Assembly (NCBI RefSeq): GCF_900107645.1 | Contig: NZ_FNQN01000001.1 | Location: 393,390-457,389, forward strand | Source of the DNA: Desulfuromusa kysingii | GTDB taxonomy: Bacteria > Desulfobacterota > Desulfuromonadia > Desulfuromonadales > Geopsychrobacteraceae | Reading direction: 5' to 3' | DNA: 64,000 bases | Shown: positions 44,703 to 52,411 of the stretch, piece by piece | Layout: the number at the start of each line of letters is the position of its first letter | How positions within the stretch are numbered: the stretch's first letter is position 1 | Notes under the pieces: model-generated | The model's input: only the letters and a program-made list of their open reading frames with translations | Databases searched by the model: none | Told to the model about the DNA's origin: nothing | Position numbers and translations under genes: made by a program

Positions 44703-46097
44703 CTAAAGCATTGGTGCCATCATACGAATGATTCCTTCAAGCAGGTCGCGGAAAAGGCCCGCCTGTCCAATACCGTGACGACAATGACAGGTCAGGTCTT
44801 CAATCCATGCTTCTATCTGTTTGACCTCTGTTTGGCTATAGAGCAGTAGGCCGGTTTCGTAGTTGAGAAACAGACTCCGCATATCAAAGTTGGCCGAACC
44901 AATGACCGCGAGGAAAGTATCAGCTAACAGCGCTTTTCCATGTAACATTCCACCTTGATAAAGTAAAACCTGTCCACCAACTTGTTGTAATTCACGTAAG
45001 TAGGGCCCACGTGCCATATCGGCGAATTTGTGGTTCGAGATTTCTGGTAATATGACCCGCACATCGACTCCACGGTGTACGGCTAGTTGTAATGCTTGAG
45101 CTAAAGCGGCGTCAGGAATGAAATAGGGAGTGACAATCCAGAGACGTTCTGTGGCCTGAAATGCCGCTGATATCAGTGCCGAGTAGAGGGGATCACCGCT
45201 GACGTCGGGTCCAGAGGGGACAACTTGAACTGTGGCATCGCCGATCACTGGAACATTCATTTTTGCAGGATTTATGGTTGAGCCGGATAATTGCTTCCCT
45301 GTGGCGAATTGCCAGTCAGAGCTGAAAATATCAATATAATGTTGGGTCGCTGGCCCCTCCAGGATAAAAGAGAGGTCGCGCCAGCGGTGCGGATCATAGG
45401 TTGGACCAATATATTCGTTGGCAATGTTGGTACCACCGGCCCAAATGCGACAGCTATCAGCGATGACGGACTTGCGATGGTTGCGTAAATTGGTACGACC
45501 ACGAAAAGGACGATGCATAACCGGCATAAAAAAGGCAATCTTTCCACCTGCAGCGGTTAATGGAGCCAGATCTTTTCTATGCGTATGCAGGGAACCGACA
45601 CCATCAAGTAAGACTCGAACCTCGACCCCGGCAGCCGCGCGGCGAGAGAGTCGATCAATAATGTCCCTGCCCACCTGATCTGGATGCAGAATAAAAGTAC
45701 TCACCCAAAGGTGTGTGGTTGCCTGTTCAATGATTTCCACCAGTGCAGCATAACCCTCTTCACCAGAGCCCAGTAGCTGCAGTTGATTACCGGTGACAGC
45801 GCCGGGGAGACCATAAGAACGCATTAACCGATCAATATCGGGGATCCCCTTTTGTAATGTCAGCGATTGCTCCGGGAGTTGTAGGTTTGTTTTGCTGGCG
45901 GCCAAACTGCGCATCTTGCGACCACCTAGCATCAGGAACAGGGGGATGCCTAAATAGGGTATCAGGATGATACTGAGCAACCAAGCCAGAGATCCCGCTG
46001 GTGAATACCGTTGTCGAATCATTTGCGCTATCACCGGTAGGGCCAATAAAAAGCCAAGCAGTAAGACAACATGGGTTAATAGCCAAGACATCAACAT
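44703..46097 (-). CDS. cls: Cardiolipin synthase (phospholipase D type)
   Basis: Joins two phosphatidylglycerols into cardiolipin at the inner membrane. 464 residues. Two N-terminal membrane helices, then two HKD catalytic motifs: HRKSVIADSCRIWAGGTN and HGKALLADTFLAVIGSANFD, in the ClsA layout. ATG at 46097 with AGGATT upstream. It lies 40 bp downstream of mprF on the same strand, so both phospholipid enzymes are probably co-transcribed. Confidence 0.95.
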   Translation of the reverse strand: MLMSWLLTHVVLLLGFLLALPVIAQMIRQRYSPAGSLAWLLSIILIPYLGIPLFLMLGGRKMRSLAASKTNLQLPEQSLTLQKGIPDIDRLMRSYGLPGAVTGNQLQLLGSGEEGYAALVEIIEQATTHLWVSTFILHPDQVGRDIIDRLSRRAAAGVEVRVLLDGVGSLHTHRKDLAPLTAAGGKIAFFMPVMHRPFRGRTNLRNHRKSVIADSCRIWAGGTNIANEYIGPTYDPHRWRDLSFILEGPATQHYIDIFSSDWQFATGKQLSGSTINPAKMNVPVIGDATVQVVPSGPDVSGDPLYSALISAAFQATERLWIVTPYFIPDAALAQALQLAVHRGVDVRVILPEISNHKFADMARGPYLRELQQVGGQVLLYQGGMLHGKALLADTFLAVIGSANFDMRSLFLNYETGLLLYSQTEVKQIEAWIEDLTCHCRHGIGQAGLFRDLLEGIIRMMAPML

Positions 46098-46137
46098 AAG
46101 AATCCTGAAGTAAAAGAAAACAATCTTTCTTGTCTGC

Positions 46138-48705
46138 TTATTTTATGAACACCCCTTTGACTCCACCGCTGATCAAAGAGGTGACATTTGTCAGGATCCG
46201 AGGTAACGCCAATCCTCCTGGACACGCTAGGTAACGGGGAGACCAGACGGGTTTGTACTTTTGTTTATACTCACGTAACCCTTCAAAATTGTAAAAATGC
46301 TCACTTTTACTGAAAATAATCGATCCGATCCGGTTCCAAAGGGGGGCGAAAGATCTATTTTCCAAGCCGGATAAGGGAGCCATGCCAAGATTAAAAGATT
46401 GAAAGCCTTGTTCCTTCCCCCACAGCATCAAGTTGGTAAACAGGTAGTCCATGATACTGCGTGGCGCTTGAGGACTGTAACGCATTAGATCAATTGAAAG
46501 CTCGGTTTGGTTTGCTCCCAGCCATAGATTGGCAAAAGCGACAATTTCCCCTTCTTGTCTGATTATAGCAGCAGGAAAATTCAACAAATAGCTTTCATCG
46601 AAGAATCCCAGAGAAAAACCTTTTTCCCGAACACTCTTTTCTTTAAGCCAAATATCAGATATGCGACGTAATTCCGGTAAAATTTCGTTGATTCTGTCTG
46701 CCGGATAAACTTCAAAAGAGCTTCCTTCCTTATTGAGATGTCGATATGTATAGCGCAAACCTTTGCGCTCTGATCCTTCCAGTGAAAAATTGACGAGAGG
46801 AACACTTGCCTGCTCTCCAAGCTTGAATAACGTGAGTCCCATGTCGAGGTAAATAGGCAACATCTGGGTCCCAACTTCGTAGAAAATTGTTTGTCCCCCG
46901 TGGCGTTCAACCAGTTCACGGTATGTCCAGGCTAGCGCCTGAGCCTCCTCGGGAGGACCGATTGGATCCCCCATTGCGATCCATGAATTTCCTGCGACGC
47001 CGTACATAACAAAACTGTTCTGTTGCTCATTAAACAACAGGGTTTTGTCCCCCAGGAGTGCGAGGTTGGCTTCCGTTAAAGGGGATTGGCTGACAATTTG
47101 TCGTGCTTGATTCAATTCCTCAGCGCCAGGTTCAACGGGATCCTTCGGTGCTGTTCGTAGCAATCTGGCAATGGCAAGGACGAGGAGGAGAATGACCGCA
47201 CCCACCGTAGCCCGAAGAAATCTTGGCGCCCCACCATGGAGGGTGAATTGCCACCAGAGTTGATTGGAATAGTCGACGTGCTTATAAGTAAAAATTCCAA
47301 GCCAGATCGAGCTTCCTAAGACCAGTAGAACCGTTACATTCCAGCCTAGGGTAAATGTTTCATTGAAAAGAGATGTTTTCCGATAAAAATGCGCTCGACA
47401 GGGGAGTAAGGCAACAAGCATAAGCCCCAGCAAAGCTGCTTGTTCGTAGTTTCCCCCTTTTAGCAACGATAGCAGACTTCCGGCTGCAAGCAGAATTGCG
47501 GTTAACAAATACGCAGCATCGAGCCGTCGTTGCAGTCCCCGCGCCAATAACAGAAGTCCGACTCCGACGAGACTGCTAAGAAAGTGTGATAATTCGATCA
47601 CGGGCAGAGACAGAATATCCTTGAGCCAGTTCAGGCGCCCCGGAGCCGCCGGGGTAACGCTGGAGAACAGTAGCAGGGCGCCAGAAGTTAAGGTTGTTGC
47701 CGCCAAAAAAAGGGGTATAGCCGTGCGCCCAAATTGTCCTGCAAAGACAAGCGCTTTCGAAACTTGAGTCCTCTTCTGTAACAGTTCGCTTCCTGCGAGC
47801 AGCAGCGCCGCCAAGGTGAGAGGCAACAGGTAATAAATACCCCGGTAGACCAACATAGATCCCAGTAACGCATCTGCCGGGATGCTCGGAGCTGAGAGGA
47901 GAATCATCGATTCGAACACTCCTAACCCTCCTGGGACGTGGCTGATCAATGCGACCACCTGAGCCAAAAGAAAAATCCCCAGAAACTGAACCAGTGATAT
48001 TTCTGAGTTCTCAGGCAGAAGCACATACAGGGCGCAACCGGCCAGCATCCAGTCCAGGGAGCCAATCAATAACTGGATCCAGGCGGTGGACATTGACGGC
48101 AGCTGTAGTTCCCAGTTCTGGAAGTGAAAGGGGGTTTTTCTGCACCAGACTGTCAGCAAATAGCTGATGACCAACACCGCTAACAAATAACCAATCGGGC
48201 GAGTGGAATGGAGCGGGATATGCTTTAGTATGGGGATTGATGCCGGTTCGTAAATAAATACAATACTCCCAATGGCGCCAATTCCCAGCCAAAATGTCAG
48301 CACCGTAAAGGCAACCAGCTGGGCAATGCGTTCTGCTGATAAACCCCATGAGGAGTAGAGCCGGTAGCGGATTGAACCGGAGGTTAAAAGGGACAAACCA
48401 ATCGTATTGCTGAAGGCGTAGCTGATAAATGACACAAAGGTCACTTTCGCAATACCGATCGGATTTTTAATATACCGGATCGCTAGGTGGTCGTAGCTGG
48501 TCATGACCAAGTAGCTTAATATTGTAAAGCCAATAGACAGGACAATATCTGCAAAGGGGATTGATCTGAGATTTTGCAGGATTTGGTGGTAGTGAAATTG
48601 CCGTAAAGAATTGTGCAGCACCCAGATTGCTGCGGTAAAAAGCACCAAGATAATCAAGGGCGACAACTTACGGGTGACCAAAGAGAGTTTTTTTAACACT
48701 TTCAT
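46138..48705 (-). CDS. mprF: MprF-type phosphatidylglycerol lysyltransferase/flippase
   Basis: Adds an amino acid (usually lysine, from aminoacyl-tRNA) to phosphatidylglycerol and flips the product, lowering surface negative charge and giving resistance to cationic peptides. 855 residues: about 14 membrane helices over the first 510 or so (including GGLGVFESMILL of the flippase), then the soluble synthase domain (VMYGVAGNSWIAMGDPIGPP; HLNKEGSSFEVYPA; ELSIDLMRYSPQAP; FNLGMAPLSGL). AGGAGCG before ATG. Whether lysine or alanine is used cannot be told. Confidence 0.92.
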   Translation of the reverse strand: MKVLKKLSLVTRKLSPLIILVLFTAAIWVLHNSLRQFHYHQILQNLRSIPFADIVLSIGFTILSYLVMTSYDHLAIRYIKNPIGIAKVTFVSFISYAFSNTIGLSLLTSGSIRYRLYSSWGLSAERIAQLVAFTVLTFWLGIGAIGSIVFIYEPASIPILKHIPLHSTRPIGYLLAVLVISYLLTVWCRKTPFHFQNWELQLPSMSTAWIQLLIGSLDWMLAGCALYVLLPENSEISLVQFLGIFLLAQVVALISHVPGGLGVFESMILLSAPSIPADALLGSMLVYRGIYYLLPLTLAALLLAGSELLQKRTQVSKALVFAGQFGRTAIPLFLAATTLTSGALLLFSSVTPAAPGRLNWLKDILSLPVIELSHFLSSLVGVGLLLLARGLQRRLDAAYLLTAILLAAGSLLSLLKGGNYEQAALLGLMLVALLPCRAHFYRKTSLFNETFTLGWNVTVLLVLGSSIWLGIFTYKHVDYSNQLWWQFTLHGGAPRFLRATVGAVILLLVLAIARLLRTAPKDPVEPGAEELNQARQIVSQSPLTEANLALLGDKTLLFNEQQNSFVMYGVAGNSWIAMGDPIGPPEEAQALAWTYRELVERHGGQTIFYEVGTQMLPIYLDMGLTLFKLGEQASVPLVNFSLEGSERKGLRYTYRHLNKEGSSFEVYPADRINEILPELRRISDIWLKEKSVREKGFSLGFFDESYLLNFPAAIIRQEGEIVAFANLWLGANQTELSIDLMRYSPQAPRSIMDYLFTNLMLWGKEQGFQSFNLGMAPLSGLENRSFAPLWNRIGSIIFSKSEHFYNFEGLREYKQKYKPVWSPRYLACPGGLALPRILTNVTSLISGGVKGVFIK

Positions 48706-48802
48706 CGCTCCTTGTTTTTTTATCTGTAAGGGGTTGCTGCTGTCACCAGGATTTCTCGCTAAAGCTGAAGATTTCCCAGAATTGAAAAAATATTAACTAC
48801 GG

Positions 48803-49669
48803 TTATTTATGCTGGTATGTCGAGATGTCCAGAAAATTGCCAATCAATCGGTTAACCTCAGGGGCACGGGTAAAGATGGTCATGTGGCCACCATCCGGGA
48901 TGATAGAGAGTTGTCCCTTTGGTAAACTACGGGCCATTTGTTCTGCATGATCAAGTGTAATCAGGTCATGTTCCCCAACAATAACAAGGACTGGTGTGTC
49001 GATTTTACGCAAATCTACCGATTTCAATTGCGGAGAAGTCTGCCATAATTTTCTAATCCGGGTTTCAAGTTGATCAAGGCGATCGCCCGCGCCGGTCCAC
49101 CAGCGGTAAAACCAGTGGGTCAACCCGCTACTCCTGACTTGACCATCAACCTGGGCGGCGAGGGTGAGTCCGGAAGGATCTGAGTTGCCGCTGACCGCAA
49201 TGATTCTTTGGACGCGTTGCGGCCAGTCAAGAGCCAGTAACATTGCGGTGTTGGCTCCATCGCTCCAGCCGATGATGTCCGTTTTCTGAATGCCAAGTTG
49301 ATTGAGAACCTGAATGGTGTCAGCAGCCAATAATCGATAACTCAGTTCCGAGTCACCCAACTCGGACTCACCATGCCCCCGAGTATCCAGTAAGATGACC
49401 TGGCGGCCAGAATTCACCAGCCATGGAACCTGAGAAAACCAGATGAGCCGATGACTCAATCCTCCATGAAGGAGCAGGATCGGCAACCCGGAACCATAGG
49501 TGACGTAGTGAATATTGGCCTCTCTTGAAACGATATTCCCTTCTGTCGCTGCTGCTGTTGTCCGCCACCAGAGATAGTAGGCCAGATTGATTGTCATCGG
49601 TTGCAATAACCACAAAGCGATGACCAATATGACCACGACAATGGTTGAAAAAATAAGTAGCCATTTCAC
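48803..49669 (-). CDS. Membrane-anchored alpha/beta hydrolase
   Basis: 288 residues. A single N-terminal membrane helix (WLLIFSTIVVVILVIALWLL) tethers the enzyme. The hydrolase core has LLLHGGLSHRLIWFSQV, nucleophile GWSDG (serine near residue 142), acid in VGEHDLITL and histidine in DGGHMTIF. No lid or cofactor features to name a substrate; haloperoxidase-like or esterase. GTG start at 49669. Upstream of mprF on the same strand with a 97-bp gap. Confidence 0.83.
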   Translation of the reverse strand: MKWLLIFSTIVVVILVIALWLLQPMTINLAYYLWWRTTAAATEGNIVSREANIHYVTYGSGLPILLLHGGLSHRLIWFSQVPWLVNSGRQVILLDTRGHGESELGDSELSYRLLAADTIQVLNQLGIQKTDIIGWSDGANTAMLLALDWPQRVQRIIAVSGNSDPSGLTLAAQVDGQVRSSGLTHWFYRWWTGAGDRLDQLETRIRKLWQTSPQLKSVDLRKIDTPVLVIVGEHDLITLDHAEQMARSLPKGQLSIIPDGGHMTIFTRAPEVNRLIGNFLDISTYQHK

Positions 49670-49772
49670 GTTATCTCATGCCCATCACCCTGTGATTTAA
49701 ACGTTATCCAACGAGTCCCGAATCAATCTGGATAAGTTTCATAGCAATTGTTTGGCGTATTGAGGGGAGACA

Positions 49773-50177
49773 TTAATTCTCCATCAGCCAGCTCAACGCA
49801 TCTGTTTCATTGCCAAAATATTTGATTTCACCAGAAATAAACCATGAACCAATTTTGGCGGCCATTTCTTGCCAGTGTTTATTGCCGTATATGGCTATTT
49901 TCCCGAAGTCATTTTTATGCTTTAAGCCTATTTTGAAATCATCCCATGCTGCTCTTGCTTCCCATCCATCCATGTCACTGATATCAACGATAGCTTTCAC
50001 TTTGGGTTCTTTGACTTCACTTAACGCCGCGTCAATCATTGGTGTGATCGTCTCGTAGTCGGCATGAGTCAGTTTTCCGACCACTCGAAGTGAGAGAAAA
50101 ATGTGAATTCCAGACCTCTCGATACCAATTGACAGGCCATGTTTGGTTATTTCTTTACCGGTTTCTTTGTTGAGCAT
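49773..50177 (-). CDS. SpoIIAA/STAS-like domain protein
   Basis: 134 residues of the SpoIIAA-like family (formerly DUF3478): the N-terminal half has a STAS-like alpha/beta pattern (VVGKLTHADYETITPMID; KVKAIVDISDMDGWEARAAW) and the end has ISGEIKYFGNETDALSWL. Members bind lipids or hydrophobic partners in some cases, with no established enzymatic role. Strong GGAGGG ribosome site upstream of the ATG. Alone in its transcription unit. Confidence 0.82.
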   Translation of the reverse strand: MLNKETGKEITKHGLSIGIERSGIHIFLSLRVVGKLTHADYETITPMIDAALSEVKEPKVKAIVDISDMDGWEARAAWDDFKIGLKHKNDFGKIAIYGNKHWQEMAAKIGSWFISGEIKYFGNETDALSWLMEN

Positions 50178-50557
50178 AGCATTCGCCCTCCTTGAGAGCT
50201 GTCTTGATGAAAAATTTGTGCGGGTTGAAAGGTGATGAATCAGGGCTCTTCAACTTTTGAGTTTGGAAGCCTTGTCCATTCCCTTTAGTTCACTAATATT
50301 ATACAACGTTATTCTTGCGGTAAGGTTTCCGAGATATTACAAATTTGTAACTTTTTTGTAGATTTGCGCCGCTGATGAAAGGCCAAGACGGAAATGATGT
50401 GAATGGTGGGAGGGGTTTTTAGCGATGTTTCAGAACCCCAGCTTTCGATGATGTTGCCGATGAAAGAGGTCTGGATCGTATCGGTGGCAATGTTGTCGAT
50501 GTAAATATAGAATAATTGTGGTTTAAAAGCGGATACCATATATGCGGGGTGCAGCTG
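50178..50557. other. 380-bp gap with palindrome and hairpin
   Basis: Contains a 14-bp perfect palindrome (50337-50350) followed by a T-run and a GGGGTT/AACCCC hairpin (50412-50439) that may end the hydrolase transcript on the minus strand. A 76-codon open frame on the minus strand (50309-50539) has no ribosome site and no recognisable features; I do not call it a gene. Confidence 0.5.
50337..50350. repeat. 14-bp perfect palindrome followed by T-run
   Basis: TTACAAATTTGTAA reads the same on both strands and is followed by CTTTTTTG. Possible operator 160 bp upstream of the SpoIIAA-like gene, or a weak AT-rich terminator on the plus strand. Confidence 0.4.
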
Positions 50558-51040
50558 TCATTTCTGTTCGTTAACGGTGCGTCTGATCTCAGCAACTGCA
50601 CAGAGAATCTCTTCAATACTGTTGCTGAGACGGTGATCGTCATTGACTGTCCTTAACCGCTCACCAAAGGGGTGACTCGCTTCTATGGGGACCACATCAT
50701 CCTCGATTCCATGGATAACAATGGTCGGGGGTAAGTTGTCCAGATTCAGGTCCGCGCTTGTCGGTCGATGAATAGCGGGGGCACAGAGAACCAGCCCAGC
50801 GACCTGATCCGGGTGGGCATTTTGGAGTCGTAACGCCATCAAGCCTCCCATGCTTGATCCAACGACAAGGAACGGACCGGTTTCGTGATTGATAACTTCG
50901 GTGATGATTTTTAACCGTTCTGTTTCATCTTTGATCCCGCGACAATCGGGAGCCAGAATGTCACCGAACATCGCTTTAAGTGCTTGATACTTATGTCCAT
51001 GGGGCCCGGATTCCAGGCCGTGAAGAAACATGATTTTCAT
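50558..51040 (-). CDS. YqiA-like small alpha/beta hydrolase
   Basis: 160 residues, short single-domain esterase of the UPF0227/YqiA kind. Starts directly with the oxyanion strand (IMFLHGLESGPHGHKYQAL), nucleophile GSSMGG, acid in GIEDDVVPIEAS and histidine in NDDHRLSNS. Probably cytoplasmic; acts on an unknown ester or thioester. TGGAG before the ATG. Confidence 0.85.
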   Translation of the reverse strand: MKIMFLHGLESGPHGHKYQALKAMFGDILAPDCRGIKDETERLKIITEVINHETGPFLVVGSSMGGLMALRLQNAHPDQVAGLVLCAPAIHRPTSADLNLDNLPPTIVIHGIEDDVVPIEASHPFGERLRTVNDDHRLSNSIEEILCAVAEIRRTVNEQK

Positions 51041-51154
51041 ATTGATCTCCAGATGATGTTGGCTTGAGAAAAAGTTGAGATTTTTTCGACCGTTGATTCG
51101 CCATTCAGCAGTTCTATCCCGGCTATGTGGCTAAAAATATCCTTCGAACGGATG

Positions 51155-52141
51155 CTATAATGTTCCTGTCGTCAATAACAGTCCGGTGACCAGTGCCAAC
51201 ACGACCCGGTAATACCCAAAAATGGCGAGGCCATGTCGGTTAAGGTAACTGACCATCCATTTGACGGAAAGAATTGCGGCAAGGAAAGCGAAGATGACGC
51301 CGACAGTCAAGGATAGAACGTCAAAGGTTTGCAGCATGATTTGACCATGTTTAAGGGCATCATAGCAGGTGGCGGCACTGAGGGTGATCAAACCGAGTAA
51401 AAAGCTAAACTCTACAGCGGCAGAGAGGGATAGTCCTACCAGTAGACCACCGACAATAGTGACCAGACTTCGACTGACGCCGGGCCACATAGCAATACAT
51501 TGGATGAAGCCGATAATCAGAGCCATCTGCCAGGTTAACTCGATGATAGACCGACCACTTTCGGTCTGCCGGCCGCCTCTTTTCTGGTTCCAACGACTCA
51601 CTGCAAGGATGGCTAACCCACCAACAAACCAGGCAATAACCACCGGCCAGGTGCCAAAAAGATAAGATTTAATGAGTTTATTGAAAAGTAGCCCGATCAC
51701 AGCAGCAGGGAGAAAACCGGCAATAATATTAATAAAAAGTTTGCGCCCTTCGATATCTTTGCCCAGCAACCCGCGGACCATCTGTTTTACCCGGCGGAAA
51801 TATAATCCCAAAACGGCGATAATAGCACCGATTTGGATGCAGATCGTATAGGCGTCTGTCGCTTCTTTGATTGCCGCCAGCTGTGCGTCTGTTGCCGAAT
51901 CATTCTCACCAATTCCCATAATCCGTTGAGCCAGCAGCAGATGTCCGGTGGAGCTGACCGGCAGGTATTCTGTCAACCCTTCGACGATGCCAAGAATGGT
52001 GGCCTGACCTAGAGTGAGAATCTGCTCCTCTGATGGCTTTGTTGGCACGGTGGTCTCTGGGGTTGCAAAACTGCTGCTAGCCAGAAAAATGCAACAACAG
52101 GCAAGCAGGAGACTGATGATGAGGTGATTTTTGTGAAGCAT
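51155..52141 (-). CDS. uppP: Undecaprenyl-diphosphatase UppP (BacA) with N-terminal signal-like extension
   Basis: Dephosphorylates undecaprenyl pyrophosphate to recycle the lipid carrier for peptidoglycan and O-antigen; overproduction gives bacitracin resistance. Catalytic motifs: ILGIVEGLTEYLPVSSTGHL and WPGVSRSLVTIVGGLLVGL. Multiple membrane helices. At 328 residues it is longer than the usual 265-280 because of an N-terminal stretch (HLIISLLLACCCIFLASSSFA, then a Thr/Pro/Glu-rich linker) that looks like a cleavable signal peptide. Confidence 0.94.
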   Translation of the reverse strand: MLHKNHLIISLLLACCCIFLASSSFATPETTVPTKPSEEQILTLGQATILGIVEGLTEYLPVSSTGHLLLAQRIMGIGENDSATDAQLAAIKEATDAYTICIQIGAIIAVLGLYFRRVKQMVRGLLGKDIEGRKLFINIIAGFLPAAVIGLLFNKLIKSYLFGTWPVVIAWFVGGLAILAVSRWNQKRGGRQTESGRSIIELTWQMALIIGFIQCIAMWPGVSRSLVTIVGGLLVGLSLSAAVEFSFLLGLITLSAATCYDALKHGQIMLQTFDVLSLTVGVIFAFLAAILSVKWMVSYLNRHGLAIFGYYRVVLALVTGLLLTTGTL

Positions 52142-52411
52142 AATTTATGATCTCGACGATTTGGGTTGAGAAATAATATCAATGCGAAAGGCTACGATAA
52201 AAAAAGGTAAGTTATCATGGTTGTAAAAAACAGTACAGTCACCGTCGCTCATCAACATGGATTGATCAGCAAATTATAAGAAAAATATTACTGTTATGGT
52301 CTTATATTATTCTCAAGATGATGTATACTTCAAAACTTATGACTCAACATGTAGTGTTTTTTCACTCATTTATTATTTACAACCATAATCGTCGGGAGAG
52401 GAAGTTGTCAT
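52142..52411. other. 270-bp divergent region between uppP and nrdA
   Basis: AT-rich, no gene. It carries the nrdA promoter region and two NrdR-box-like sequences described separately. Confidence 0.6.
52311..52357 (+). promoter_or_regulatory. Candidate tandem NrdR boxes upstream of nrdAB
   Basis: ACTCAACATGTAGTGT (52342-52357) matches 13 of 16 positions of the NrdR consensus ACACWATATATWGTGT as I know it. A weaker copy (10 of 16) lies exactly 31 bp upstream (52311-52326), the usual three-helix-turn spacing. Located 55-100 bp before nrdA. Confidence 0.45.

Noticed and set aside
44500-44706. 68-codon plus-strand frame between marC and cls
   Set aside because: No ribosome site, overlaps the cls stop, and no recognisable features beyond one hydrophobic stretch.
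50309-50539. 76-codon minus-strand frame downstream of the YqiA-like gene
   Set aside because: No ribosome site and no family resemblance; described only as intergenic content.
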